From contig OZ024735.1 in NCBI GenBank assembly GCA_964016875.1, forward strand, positions 10,215,338 to 10,279,337: DNA of 64,000 bases. The letters are read 5' to 3'. The stretch is from Fallopia convolvulus (lineage: Eukaryota; Streptophyta; Magnoliopsida; Caryophyllales; Polygonaceae). This document shows positions 1-14,362 of the stretch, in pieces. The notes under the pieces are model-generated. The model searched no databases. It was not told the origin of the DNA and worked only from the letters and a program-made list of their open reading frames with translations. The translations under genes and the position numbers were made by a program. Each line of letters begins with the position of its first letter. Within the stretch, counting starts at the first letter, position 1.

Positions 1-2919
1 TGTTCGATGATATGTCCATCTAAATGTCTCTCCTAAATGTGGCATTCGGTTTCTAGGTTCGAATTTATTGTTTCATTCGATCGGTCTTGATTTTGTAGTG
101 CAGAATGTGCTTATTGGCTTGATACTATCCTCATTATTTATGCTTATTCCTAGATGTCTTTAAAGTTCACTTGTTTTTTCTCGTTTTGCCTTTCAAATGA
201 CATGTGATCTAACATTGCACGCCAAGTGTTCGATGATATGTCAATGTAAATGTCACACCTAAATGTGGGATTCGGTTTCTAGGTTTGAATTTATGCTTTC
301 ATTCGATCGATCTTGATTTTGTAGTGCAGAATGTGCTTATTGGCTTGATACTATCCTCATTCTTTATGCTTATGCCTAGATGTCTTTAAAGTTCACTAGT
401 TTTTTTCTCCTTTTGCCTTTAAAATGACTTGTGATCTAACATTGCACGGCAAGTGTTCGATGCAATGTCCATGTAATTGTCAATCCTACATGTGGCATTC
501 GGTTTCGAGGTTCGAATTTATGCTTTTATTCGACCGGTCTTGATTTTATAGTGCAGAATGTGCTTATTGGCTTGATACTATCCTCATTCTTTATGTTTAT
601 GCCTAGATGTCATTAAAGTTCACTTGTTTTTTCTCCTTTTGCCTTTAAAAAATGACTTGTGATCTTACATTGCACGCCAAGTGTTTGATGATATGCCCAT
701 TTAAATGTCACAAATAAATGTGGCATTCGGTTTCTAGGTTCGAATTTATGCTTTTATTCGATCGGTCTTGCATTTATAGTGCAGAATGTGCTTATTGGCT
801 TGATACTCTCCTCATTCTTTATGCTTATACCTAGATGTCTTTAAAGTTCACTTGTTTTTTCTCCTTTTGCCTTTAAAATGACTTGTGATCTAACACTTCA
901 CGCCAAGTGTTCGATTCAATGACCATGTAAATGTCACTCCTACATATGGCATTCGGTTTCTAGGTTCGAATTTATGCTTTTATTCGACCGGTCTTGATTT
1001 TATTGTGCAAAATGTGCTTATTGGCTTGATACTATCCTTATTCTTTATGCTTATGCCTAGATGTCTTTAAAGTTCTCTTGTTTTTTCTCCTTTTGCCTTT
1101 AAAATGACTTGTGGTCTAAAATTGCACGCCAATTGTTCAATGAAATGTCCATGTAAATGTCACTCCTAAATGTGGCATTCGGTTTCTAGGTTCGAATTTA
1201 TGCTTTTACTCGATCGGTCTGGATTTTGTAGTGCAGAATATGCTTATTGGCTTGATACTATCCTCATTCTTTATGCTTATGCCTAGATGTCTTTAAAGTT
1301 CACTTGATTTTTCTACTTTGGCCTTTAAAATGACTTGTGATCTAACATTGCACGGCAAGTGTTTGATGAAATGTCCATGTAAATGTCACTCCTAAATGTG
1401 GAATTCGGTTTCTAGGTTCGAATTTATGCTTTTATTCCATCGGTCTTGATTTTGTAGTGCAGAATGTTCTTATTGGCTTGATACTATCCTCATTCTTTAT
1501 GCTTATGCCTAGATGTCTTTAAAGTTCACTTGTGTTTTCTCCCTTTGCCTTTAAAAATTGACTTGTGATCTAACATTGCATGCCATGTGTTCGATGATAT
1601 GTCCATGTAACTGTCACTCCTAAATGTGGCATTCGGTTTCTAGGTTCGAATTTTTGCTTTTATTCAATCGGTCTTGTTTTTGTGGTGTAGAATGTGCTTA
1701 TTAGCTTCTTACTATCCTCATTCTTTATGCTTATGCCTGGATGTCTCTAAAGTTCACTTGTTTTTTCTCCTTTTGCCTTTAAAATGACTTGTGATCTAAC
1801 AATGCACGCAAAGTGTTCGATGCATTGTCCATGTAAATTTCACTCCTATATGTGTCATTCGGTTTCTAGGTTCAAATTTATGCTTTTATTCGACCGATCT
1901 TGGTTTTGTTGTGCAGAATGTGCTTATTGGCTTGATACTATCCTCATTCTTTATGCTTATGCCTAGATGTCTTTAAAGTTCACTTGTTTTTTCTCCTTTT
2001 GCCTTTAAAAATTGACTTGTGATCTAACATTACACGACAAGTGTTCGTTAAAATGTCCATTTAAATATCACTCTTGAATGTGGCATTCGGTTTCTAGGTT
2101 TGAATTTATGCTTTTATTCAGTCGGTCTTGATTTTGTAGTGCAGAATGTGTTTATTGGCTTCATACTATCCTCATTCTTTATGCTTATGCCTAGATGTCT
2201 TTAAAGTTCAATTGTTTTTTCTCCTTTTGCCTTTAAAAATGACTTGTGATCTAACATTGCAAGCCAAGTGTTCGATGAAATGTCCATGTAAATGTCACTC
2301 CTAAATGTGGCATTCGGTTTCTAGGTTTGAATTTATGCTTTTATTTGATCGGTCTTGATTTTGTAGTGCAGAATGTGTTTATTGGCTTCATACTATCCTC
2401 ATTCTTTATGCTTATGCCTAGATGTCTTTAAAGTTCAATTGTTTTTTCTCCTTTTGCCTTTAAAAAATGACTTGTGATCTAACATTGCAAGCCAAGTGTT
2501 CGATGCAATGTCCATCTAAATGTCATTCCTACATGTGGCATTCGGTTTCTAGGTTCGAATTTATGCTTTTATTCGACCGGTCTTGATTTTATTGTGCATA
2601 ATGTGCTTATTGGCATGATTCTATCCTTATTCTTTATGCTTATGCCTAGATGTCTGTAAAGTTCACTTGTTTTTCTCCTTTTGCCTTTAAAATGACTTGT
2701 GATCTAACATTGCACGCCAAGTGTTCGATGAAATGTCCATGTAAATGTCACCCCTAAATCTGGCATTCGGTTTCTAGGTTCGAATTTATGCTTTTATTCG
2801 ATCGGTCTGGATTTTGTAGTGCCGAATGTGCTTATTGGCTTGATACTATGCTCATTCTTTATGCTTATGCCTAGATGTCTTTAAAGTTCACTTGATTTTT
2901 CTACTTTTGCCTTTAAAAT

Positions 2920-3370
2920 GACTTGTGATCTAACATTGCACGGCAAGTGTTTGATGAAATGTCCATGCAAATGTCACTCCTATATGTGGCATTCGGTTTC
3001 TAGGTTCGAATTTATGCTTTTATTCTATCGGTCTTGATTTTGTAGTGCAGAATGTTCTTATTGGCTTGATACTATCCTCATTACTTAAGCTTATGCCTAG
3101 ATGTCTTTAAAGTTCACTTCTATTTTCTCCATTTGCCTTTAAATATTGACTTGTGATCTAACATTGCATGCCAAGTGTTCGATGATATGTCCATCTAAAT
3201 GTCACTCCTAAATGTGGCATTCGGTTTCTAGGTTCGAATTTATGCTTTTATTCAATCGGTCTTGATTTTGTAGTGTAGAATGTGCTTATTGGCTTCTTAC
3301 TATCCTCATTCTTTATGCTTATGCCTGGATGTCTCTAAAGTTCACTTGTTTTTTCTCCTTTTGCCTTTAA
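2920..3370 (+). repeat. First instance of a recurring monomer cassette
   Basis: A run of distinctive monomers starts here: one with ACGGCAAGTGTTTGATG (ACGG at 2940), then one with TATTTTCTCCATTTGCC and CATTGCATGCC, then one with GCCTGGATGTCTCTAAAG and CTAACAATGCACGCAAAG. The same order recurs with ACGG at 9281, 10867 and 12679. The last three are spaced 1586 and 1812 bp apart (7 and 8 monomers). Shared order of variants points to segmental duplication, not independent mutation. Confidence 0.75.
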
Positions 3371-6300
3371 AATGACTTGTAATCTAACAATGCACGCAAA
3401 GTGTTTGATGCAATGTCCATGTAAATTTCACTCCTATATGTGGCATTCGGTTTCTAGGTTCAAATTTATGCTTTTATTCGACCGATCTTGATTTTATTGT
3501 GCAGAATGTGCTTATTAGCTTGATACTATCCTCATTCTTTATGCTTATGCCTAGATGTCTTTAAAGTTCACTTGTTTTTTCTACTTTTGCCTTTAAAAAT
3601 TGACTTATGATCTAACATTACACGCCAAGTGTTCGATAAAATGTCCATTTAAATGTCACTCTTAAATGTGGCATTCGGTTTCTAGCTTTGAATTTATGCT
3701 TTTATTCGATCGGTCTTGATTTTATAGTGCAAAATGTGTTTATTGAATTCATACTATCCACATTCTTTATGCTTATGCCTAGATGTCTTTAAAGTTCAAT
3801 TGTTTTTTCTCCTTTTGCCTTTAAAAAATGACTTGTGATCTAACATTGCAAGCCAAGTGTTCGATGAAATGTCCATGTAAATGTCACTCCTAAATGTGGC
3901 ATTCGGTTTCTAGGTTCGAATTTATGCTTTTATTCGATCGACCTTTATTTTCTAGTGTAATGGTGCTTATTGGCTTCATACTATCCTCATTCTTTATGCT
4001 TATGCCTAAATATGTTTAAAGTTCACTTTTTTTTCTCCTTTTTCTTTAAAACGACTTGTGATCTAACATTGCACGCCATGTGTTCGATGATATGTCAATG
4101 TAAATGTCACTCCTAAATGTCGCATTCGGTTTCTAGGTTCGAATTTATGCTTTTATTCGATAGGTCTTGATTTTATAGTGCCGAATGTGCTTATTGCCTT
4201 GATACTATCCTCATTCTTTATGCTTATGCCTAGATGTCTTTAAGGTTCACTTGTTTTTTCTCCTTTTGCCTTTAAATTGACTTGAGATCTAACATTGCAC
4301 GCCAAGTGTTCGATGATATGTCCATCTAAATGTCACTCCTAAATGTGGCATTTGGTTTCTAGGTTCGAATTTATGCTTTTATTCGATCGGTCTTGGTTTT
4401 GCAGTGCAGAATGTGCTTATTGGCTTGATAATATCCTCATTCTTTATGCTTATGCCTAGATGTCTTTAAAGTTCACTTGTTTTTTCTCCTTTTGCCTTTA
4501 AAATGACTTTTGATGTAACACTGCACGCCAAGTGTTCGATGAAATGTCCATGTAAATTTCACTCGTATATGTGGCATTCGGTTTCTAGGTTCAAATTTAT
4601 GCTTTTATTCGACCGGTCTTGATTTTATTGTACAGAATGTGCTTATTGGCTTGATACTATCCTCATTCTTTATGCTTTTTCCTAGATGTCTTTAAAGTTC
4701 ACTTGTTTTTTCTCCTTTTGCCTTTAAAAATTGACTTGTGATCTAACATTACACGCCAAGTGTTCGATAAAATGTCCATTTAAATATCACTCCTAAATGT
4801 GGCATTCGGTTTCTAGGTTTGAATTTATGCTTTTATTCGATCGGTCTTGATTTTGTAGTGCAAAATGTGTTTATTGGCTTCATACTATCCACATTCTTTA
4901 TGCTTATGCCTAGATGTCTTTAAAGTTCAATTGTTTTTTCTCCTTTTGCCTTTAAAAAATGACTTGTGATCTAACATTGCAAGCCAAGTGTTCGATGAAA
5001 TGTCCATGTAAATGTCACTCCTAAATGTGGCATTCGGTTTCTAGGTTCGAATTTATGCTTTTATTCGATCGACCTTTATTTTCTAGTGTAATGGTGCTTA
5101 TTGGCTTCATACTATCCTCATTCTTTATGCTTATGCCTAAATATGTTTAAAGTTCACTTTTTTTTCTCCTTTTTCTTTAAAACGACTTGTGATCTAACAT
5201 TGCACGCCATGTGTTCGATGATATGTCAATGTAAATGTCACTCCTAAATGTCGCATTCGGTTTCTAGGTTCGAATTTATGCTTTTATTCGATAGGTCTTG
5301 ATTTTATAGTGCCGAATGTGCTTATTGGCTTGATACTATCCTCATTCTTTATGCTTATGCCTATTTGTCTTTAAGGTTCACTTGTTTTTTCTCCTTTTGC
5401 CTTTAAATTGACTTGAGATCTAACATTGCACGCCAAGTGTTCGATGATATGTCCATCTAAATGTCACTCCTAAATGTGGCATTCGGTTTCTAGGTTCGAA
5501 TTTATGCTTTTATTCGATCGGTCTTGGTTTTGCAGTGCAGAATGTGCTTATTGGCTTGATAATATCCTCATTCTTTATGCTTATGCCTAGATGTCTTTAA
5601 AGTTCACTTGTTTTTTCTCCTTTTGCCTTTAAAATGACTTTTGATGTAACATTGCACGCCAAGTGTTCGATGAAATGTCCATGTAAATTTCACTCGTATA
5701 TGTGGCATTCGGTTTCTAGGTTCAAATTTATGCTTTTATTCGACCGGTCTTGATTTTATTGTACAGAATGTGCTTATTGGCTTGATACTATCGTCATTCT
5801 TTATGCTTATGCCTAGATGTCTTTAAGGTTCACTTGTTTTTTCTCCTTTTGCCTTTAAATTGACTTGAGATCTAACATTGCACGCCAAGTGTTCGATGAT
5901 ATGTCCATCTAAATGTCACTCCTAAATGTGGCATTCGGTTTCTAGGTTCGAATTTATGCTTTTATTCGATCGGTCTTGGTTTTGCAGTGCAGAATGTGCT
6001 TATTGGCTTGATAATATCCTCATTCTTTATGCTTATGCCTGGATGTCTCTAAAGTTCACTTGTTTTTTCTCCTTTTGCGTTTAAAATGACTTGTAATCTA
6101 ACAATGCACGCAAAGTGTTTGATGCAATGTCCATGTAAATTTCACTCCTATATGTGGCATTCGGTTTCTAGGTTCAAATTTATGCTTTTATTCGACCGAT
6201 CTTGATTTTATTGTGCAGAATGTGCTTATTAGCTTGATACTATCCTCATTCTTTATGCTTATGCCTAGATGTCTTTAAAGTTCACTTGTTTTTTCTACTT

Positions 6301-8530
6301 TTGCCTTTAAAAATTGACTTATGATCTAACATTAAACGCCAAGTGTTCGATAAAATGTCCATTTAAATGTCACTCTTAAATGTGGCATTCGGTTTCTAGC
6401 TTTGAATTTATGCTTTTATTCGATCGGTCTTGATTTTGTAGTGCAAAATGTGTTTATTGGCTTCATACTATCCACAGTCTTTATGCTTATGCCTAGATGT
6501 CTTTAAAGTTCAATTGTTTTTTCTCCTTTTGCCTTTAAAAAATGACTTGTGATCTAACATTGCAAGCCAAGTGTTCGATGAAATGTCCATGTAAATGTCA
6601 CTCCTAAATGTGGCATTCGGTTTCTAGGTTCGAATTTATGCTTTTATTCGATCGACCTTTATTTTCTAGTGTAATGGTGCTTATTGGCTTCATACTATCC
6701 TCATTCTTTATGCTTATGCCTAAATATGATTAAAGTTCACTTTTTTTTCTCCTTTTTCTTTAAAACGACTTGTGATCTAACATTGCACGCCATGTGTTCG
6801 ATGATATGTCAATGTAAATGTCACTCCTAAATGTCGCATTCGGTTTCTAGGTTCGAATTTATGCTTTTATTCGATAGGTCTTGATTTTATAGTGCCGAAT
6901 GTGCTTATTGCCTTGATACTATCCTCATTCTTTATGCTTATGCCTAGATGTCTTTAAGGTTCACTTGTTTTTTCTCCTTTTGCCTTTAAATTGACTTGAG
7001 ATCTAACATTGCACGCCAAGTGTTCGATGATATGTCCATCTAAATGTCACTCCTAAATGTGGCATTCAGTTTCTAGGTTCGAATTTATGCTTTTATTCGA
7101 TCGGTCTTGGTTTTGCAGTGCAGAATGTGCTTATTGGCTTGATAATATCCTCATTCTTTATGCTTATGCCTAGATGTCTTTAAAGTTCACTTGTTTTTTC
7201 TCCTTTTGCCTTTAAAATGACTTTTGATGTAACAATGCACGCCAAGTGTTCGATGAAATGTCCATGTAAATTTCACTCGTATATGTGGCATTCGGTTTCT
7301 AGGTTCAAATTTATGCTTTTATTCGACCGGTCTTGATTTTATTGTACAGAATGTGCTTATTGGCTTGATACTATCCTCATTCTTTATGCTTTTTCCTAGA
7401 TGTCTTTAAAGTTCACTTGTTTTTTCTCCTTTTGCCTTTAAAAATTGACTTGTGATCTAACATTACACGCCAAGTGTTCGATAAAATGTCCATTTAAATA
7501 TCACTCCTAAATGTGGCATTTGGTTTCTAGGTTTGAATTTATGCTTTTATTCGATCGGTCTTGATTTTGTAGTGCAAAATGTGTTTATTGGCTTCATACT
7601 ATCCACATTCTTTATGCTTATGCCTAGATGTCTTTAAAGTTCAATTGTTTTTTCTCCTTTTGCCTTTAAAAAATGACTTGTGATCTAACATTGCAAGCCA
7701 AGTGTTCGATGAAATGTCCATGTAAATGTCACTCCTAAATGTGGCATTCGGTTTCTAGGTTCGAATTTATGCTTTTATTCGATCGACCTTTATTTTCTAG
7801 TGTAATGGTGCTTATTGGCTTCATACTATCCTCATTCTTTATGCTTATGCCTAAATATGTTTAAAGTTCACTTTTTTTTCTCCTTTTTCTTTAAAACGAC
7901 TTGTGATCTAACATTGCACGCCATGTGTTCGATGATATGTCAATGTAAATGTCACTCCTAAATGTCGCATTCGGTTTCTAGGTTCGAATTTATGCTTTTA
8001 TTCGATAGGTCTTGATTTTATAGTGCCGAATGTGCTTATTGGCTTGATACTATCCTCATTCTTTATGCTTATGCCTATTTGTCTTTAAGGTTCACTTGTT
8101 TTTTCTCCTTTTGCCTTTAAATTGACTTGAGATCTAACATTGCACGCCAAGTGTTCGATGATATGTCCATCTAAATGTCACTCCTAAATGTGGCATTCGG
8201 TTTCTAGGTTCGAATTTATGCTTTTATTCGATCGGTCTTGGTTTTGCAGTGCAGAATGTGCTTATTGGCTTGATAATATCCTCATTCTTTATGCTTATGC
8301 CTAGATGTCTTTAAAGTTCACTTGTTTTTTCTCCTTTTGCCTTTAAAATGACTTTTGATGTAACACTGCACGCCAAGTGTTCGATGAAATGTCCATGTAA
8401 ATTTCACTCGTATATGTGGCATTCGGTTTCTAGGTTCAAATTTATGCTTTTATTCGACCGGTCTTGATTTTATTGTACAGAATGTGCTTATTGGCTTGAT
8501 ACTATCGTCATTCTTTATGCTTATGCCTAG
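3315..8530 (+). repeat. 12-mer higher-order repeat, period 2714 bp
   Basis: Diagnostic variants recur exactly 2714 bp apart: GACTTGTAATCTAAC at 3374 and 6088, the ATCGACCTTTATTTTC variant at 3941 and 6655 and again at 5072 and 7786, and ACTATCGTCATTC at about 5791 and 8505. Copy 1 is about 3315-6028 and copy 2 runs from about 6029 to 8530. The first copy ends in an extra monomer near 5816-6028 that has no counterpart after 8530. Within each copy a pentamer of 1131 bp is itself repeated (3941 to 5072; 6655 to 7786). Copies look about 98-99 percent identical by eye. Confidence 0.85.
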
Positions 8531-9199
8531 ATGTCTTTAAAGTTCACTTGTTTTTTTCTCCTTTTGCCTTTAAAAATTGACTTGTGATCTAACATTACAC
8601 GCCAAGTGTTCGATAAAATGTCCATTTAAATATCACTCCTAAATGTGGCATTCGGTTTCTAGGTTTGAATTTATGCTTTTATTCGATCGGTCTTGATTTT
8701 GTAGTGCAGAATGTGTTTATTGGCTTCATACTATCCTCATTCTTTATGCTTATGCCTAGATGTCTTTAAAGTTCACTTGTTTTTTCTCCTTTTGCCTTTA
8801 AAAAATGACTTGTGATCTAACATTGCAAGCCTAGTGTTCGATGAAATGTCCATGTAAATGTCACTCCTAAATGTGGCATTCGGTTTCTATGTTCGAATTT
8901 GTGCTTTTGTTCGATCGGTCTTGATTTTGTAGTGCAGAATGTGCTTATTGGCTTCATACTATCCTCATTCTTTATGCTTATGCCTAGATGTCTTTAAAGT
9001 TTACTTGTGTTTTCTCCCTTTGCCTTTAAAAATTGACTTGTGATCTAACATTGCACGCCAAGTGTTCGATGATATGTCCATCTAATTGTCACTCGTAAAT
9101 GTGGCATTCGGTTTCTAGGTTCGAGTTTATGCTTTTATTTAATCGGTCTTGATTTTGTAGTGCAGAATGTGCTTATTGGCTTGATACTATCCTCATTCT

Positions 9200-12100
9200 T
9201 TATTCTTATGCCTAGATGTCTTTAAAGTTCATTTGTTTTTTCTCCTTTTGCCTTTAAAATGACTTGTGATCTAACATTGCACGGCAAGTGTTTGATGAAA
9301 TGTCCATGCAAATGTCACTCCTATATGTGGCATTCGGTTTCTAGGTTCGAATTTATGCTTTTATTCTATCGATCTTGATTTTGTAGTGCAGAATGTTCTT
9401 ATTGGCTTGATACTATCCTCATTCCTTAAGCTTATGCCTAGATGTCTTTAAAGTTCACTTCTATTTTCTCCATTTGCCTTTAAATATTGACTTGTGATCT
9501 AACATTGCATGCCAAGTGTTCGATGATATGTCCTTGTAACCGTCACTCCTAAATGTGGCATTCGGTTTCTAGGTTCGAATTTATGCTTTTATTCAATCGG
9601 TCTTGATTTTGTAGTGTAGAATGTGCTTATTGGCTTCTTACTATCCTCATTCTTTATGCTTATGCCTGGATGTCTCTAAAGTTCACTTGTTTTTTCTCCT
9701 TTTGCCTTTAAAATGACTTGTAATCTAACAATGCACGCAAAGTGTTTGATGCAATGTCCATGTAAATTTCACTCCTATATGTGGCATTCGGTTTCTAGGT
9801 TCAAATTTATGCTTTTATTCGACCGATCTTGATTTTTTTGTGCAGAATGTGCTTATTGGCTTGATACTATCTTCATTCTTTATGCTTATGCCTAGATGTC
9901 TTTAAAGTTCACTTGTTTTTTCTACTTTTGCCTTTAAAAATTGACTTATGATCTAACATTACACGCCAAGTGTTCGATAAAATGTTCATTTAAATGTCAC
10001 TCTTAAATGTGGCATTCGGTTTCTAGCTTTGAATTTATGCTTTTATTCGATCGGTCTTGATTTTGTAGTGCAGAATCTGTTTATTGGCTTCATACTATCC
10101 TCATTCTTTATGCTTATGCCTAGATGTCTTTAAAGTTCACTTGTTTTTTCTACTTTTGCCTTTAAAAATTGACTTATGATCTAACATTGCACGCCAAGTG
10201 TTCGATGATATGTCCATCTAATTGTCACTCGTTAATGTGGCATTCGGTTTCTAGGTTCGAATTTATGCTTTTATTCGACCGGTCTTGATTTTATAGTGCA
10301 GAATGTGCTTATTGGCTTCATACTATCCTCATTCTTTATGCTTATGCCTAAATATGTTTAAAGTTCACTTTTTTTTCTCCTTTTTCTTTAAAACGACTTG
10401 TGATCTAACATTGCACTCCATCTGTTCGATGATATGTCAATGTAAATGTCACTCCTAAATGTCGCATTCGGTTTCTAGGTTCGAATTTATGCTTTTATTC
10501 GATAGGTCTTGATTTTATAGTGCAGAATGTGCTTATTGGCTTGATACTATCCTCATTCTTTATGCTCATGCCTAGATGTCTTTAAAGTTCACTTGTTTTT
10601 TCTCCTTTTGCCTTTAAAATGACTTGAGATCTAACATTGCACGCCAAGTGTTCGATGATATGTCCATCTAAATGTCACTCCTAAATGTGGCATTCGGTTT
10701 CTAGGTTCGAATTTATGCTTTTATTCGATCGGTCTTGATTTTGCAGTGCAGAATGTGCTTATTGGCTTGATTCTATCCTCATTCTTTATTCTTATGCCTA
10801 GATGTCTTTAAAGTTCATTTGTTTTTTCTCCTTTTGCCTTTAAAATGACCTCTGATCTAACATTGCACGGCAAGTGTTTGATGAAATGTCCATGCAAATG
10901 TCACTCCTATATGTGGAATTCGGTTTCTAGGTTCGAATTTATGCTTTTATTCTATCGGTCTTGATTTTGTAGTGCAGAATGTTCTTATTGGCTTGATACT
11001 ATCCTCATTCCTTAAGCTTATGCCTAGATGTCTTTAAAGTTCACTACTATTTTCTCCATTTGCCTTTAAATATTGACTTGTGATCTAACATTGCATGCCA
11101 AGTGTTCGATGATATGTCCTTGTAACCGTCACTCCTAAATGTGGCATTCGGTTTCTAGGTTCGAATTTATGCTTTTATTCAATCGGTCTTGATTTTGTAG
11201 TGTAGAATGTGCTTATTGGCTTCTTACTATCCTCATTCTTTATGCTTATGCCTGGATGTCTCTAAAGTTCACTTGTTTTTTCTCCTTTTGCCTTTAAAAT
11301 CACTTGTAATCTAACAATGCACGCAAAGTGTTTGATGCAATGTCCATGTAAATTTCACTCCTATATGTGGCATTCGGTTTCTAGGTTCAAATTTATGCTT
11401 TTATTCGACCGATCTTGATTTTATTGTGCAGAATGTGCTTATTGGCTTGATACTATCCTCATTCTTTATGCTTATGCCTAGATGTCTTTAAAGTTCACTT
11501 GATTTTTCTACTTTTGCCTTTAAAATGACTTGTGATCTAACATTGCACGGCAAGTGTTTGATGAAATGTCCATGTAAATGTCACTCCTAAATGTGGCATT
11601 CGGTTTCTAGGTTCGAATTTATGCTTTTATTCTATCGGTCTTGATTTTGTAGTGCAGAATGTTCTTATTGGCTTGATACTATCCTCATTCTTTATGCTTA
11701 TGCCTAGATGTTTTTAAAGTTCACTTGTGTTTTCTCCCTTTACCTTTAAAAATTGACTTGTGATCTAACATTGCATGCCAAGTGTTCGATGATATGTCCA
11801 TGTAACTGTCACTCCTAAATGTGGCATTCGGTTTCTAGGTTCGAATTTTTGCTTTTATTCAACCGGTCTTGTTTTTGTAGTGTAGAATGTGCTTATTAGC
11901 TTCTTACTATCCTCATTCTTTATGCTTATGCGTGGATGTCTCTAAAGTTCACTTGTTTTTTCTCCTTTTGCCTTTAAAATGACTTGTGATCTAACAATGC
12001 ACGCAAAGTGTTCGATGCATTGTCCATGTAAATTTCACTCCTATATGTGGCATTCGGTTTCTAGGTTCAAATTTATGCTTTTATTCGACCGATCTTGATT

Positions 12101-13320
12101 TTGTTGTGCAGAATGTGCTTATTGGCTTGATACTATCCTCATTCTTTATGCTTATGCCTAGATGTCTTTAAAGTTCACTTGTTTTTTTCTCCTTTTGCCT
12201 TTAAAATGACTTGTGATCTAACATTGCACGCCAAGTGTTCGATGCAATGTCCATCTAAATGTCATTCCTACCTGTGGCATTCGGTTTCTAGGTTCGAATT
12301 TATGCTTTTATTCGACCGGTCTTGATTTTATTGTGCATAATGTGCTTATTGGCTTGATTCTATCCCTATTCTTAATGCTTATGCCTAGATGTCTTTAAAG
12401 TTCACTTGTTTTTCTCCTTTTGCCTTTAAAATGACTTGTGATCTAACATTACACGCCAAGTGTTCGATGAAATGTCCATGTAAATGTCACCCCTAAATCT
12501 GGCATTCGGTTTCTAGGTTTGTATTTATGCTTTTATTCGATCGGTCTGGATTTTGTAGTGCAGAATGTGCTTATTGGCTTGATACTATGCTCATTCTTTA
12601 TGCTTATGCCTAGATGTCTTTAAAGTTCACTTGATTTTTCTACTTTTGCCTTTAAAATGACTTGTGATCTAACATTGCACGGCAAGTATTTGATGAAATG
12701 TCCATTCAAATGTCACTCCTATATGTGGCATTCGGTTTCTAGGTTCGAATTTATGCTTTTATTCTATCGGTCTTGATTTTGTAGCGCAGAATGTTCTTAT
12801 TGGCTTGATACTATCCTCATTCCTTAAGCTTATGCCTAGATGTCTTTAAAGTTCACTTCTATTTTCTCCATTTGCCTTTAAATATTGACTTGTGATCTAA
12901 CATTGCATGCCAAGTGTTCGATGATATGTCCTTGTAACCGTCACTCCTAAATGTGGCATTCGGTTTCTAGGTTCGAATTTATGCTTTTATTCAATCGGTC
13001 TTGATTTTGTAGTGTAGAATGTGCTTATTGGCTTCTTACTATCCTCATTCTTTATGCTTATGCCTGGATGTCTCTAAAGTTCACTTGTTTTTTCTCCTTT
13101 TGCCTTTAAAATGACTTGTAATCTAACAATGCACGCAAAGTGTTTGATGCAATGTCCATGTAAATTTCACTCCTATATGTGGCATTCGGTTTCTAGGTTC
13201 AAATTTATGCTTTTATTCGACCGATCTTGATTTTATTGTGCAGAATGTGCTTATTGGCTTGATACTATCCTTATTCTTTATGCTTATGCCTAGATGTCTT
13301 TAAAGTTCACTTGTTTTTTC
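9200..13320 (+). repeat. Segmental duplications of 1586 and 1812 bp
   Basis: The monomer carrying TGTCCTTGTAACCGTC appears with CGTC at 9541, 11127 and 12939, spaced 1586 and 1812 bp (7 and 8 monomers). Flanking monomers (ACGGCAAGTG before, GCCTGGATGTCTCT and AATGCACGCAAAG after) follow in the same order each time. Similarity holds for about 700 bp around each anchor and weakens between them, so these are partial copies of a multi-monomer block and not one clean HOR. Confidence 0.75.
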
Positions 13321-14362
13321 TACTTTTGCCTTTAAAATGACTTGTGATCTAACATTACACTCCAAGTGTTAGTTAAAATGTCCATGTAAATGTCACTTCT
13401 AAATGTGGCATTCGGTTTCTAGGTTTGAATTTATGCTTTTATTCTATCGGTCTTGATTTTGTAGTGCAGAATGTGTTTATCGGCTTCATACTATCCTCAT
13501 TCTTTATGCTTATGCCTAGATGTCTTTAAAGTTCACTTGTGTTTTCTCCCTTTGCCTTTAAAAATTGACTTGTGATCTAACATTGCAAGCCAAGTGTTCG
13601 ATGAAATGTCCATGTAAATGTCACTCCTAAATGTGGCATTCGTTTTCTAGGTTCGAATTTATGCTTTTATTCGATCGGACTTTATTTTGTAGTGTATCTG
13701 TGCTTATTGGCTTCATACTATCCTCATTCTTTATGCTTATGCCTAAATATGTTTAAAGTTCACTTTTTTTCTCCTTTTGCTTTAAAACGACTTGTGATCT
13801 AACATTGCACGACATGTGTTTGATGATATGTCCATGTAAATGTCACTCCTAAATGTGGCATTCGGTTTCTCGGTTCGAATTTATGCTTTTATTCGACCGG
13901 CCTTAATTTTATAGTGCAGAATGTGCTTATTGGCTTGATACTATCCTCATTCTTTATGCTTATGCCTAGATGTCTTTAAAGTTCACTTGTTTTTTCTCCT
14001 TTTGCCTTTAAAATGACTTGTGATCTAACATTGCACAACAAGTGTTCGATGATATGTCCATATAAATGTCACTCCTAAATGTGGCATTCGGTTTCTAGAT
14101 TCGAATTTATGCTTTTATTCGATCGGTCTTGATTTTGCAGTGCAGAACTTGCTTATTGGCTTGATAGTATCCTCATTCTTTATGCTTATGCCTAGATGTC
14201 TTTAAAGTTCACTTGTTTTTTCTCCTTTTGCCTTTAAAATGACTTGTGATCTAACAATGCACGCAAAGTGTTCGATGCAATTTCCATGTAAATTTCACTC
14301 CTATATGTGGCATTCGGTTTATAGGTTCAAATTTATGCTTTTAATCGACCGGTCTTGATTTT

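Noticed and set aside
1784..1966. Cys-rich 60-codon frame starting MTCDLT, with relatives at 22435, 23798, 27892, 37280, 60032, 61456 and 63416
   Set aside because: All lie inside satellite monomers. The frame is open only where the usual TCCTAAATG has mutated to TCCTACATG or CTATATG; most monomers have the stop. There is no sign of selection or a promoter.
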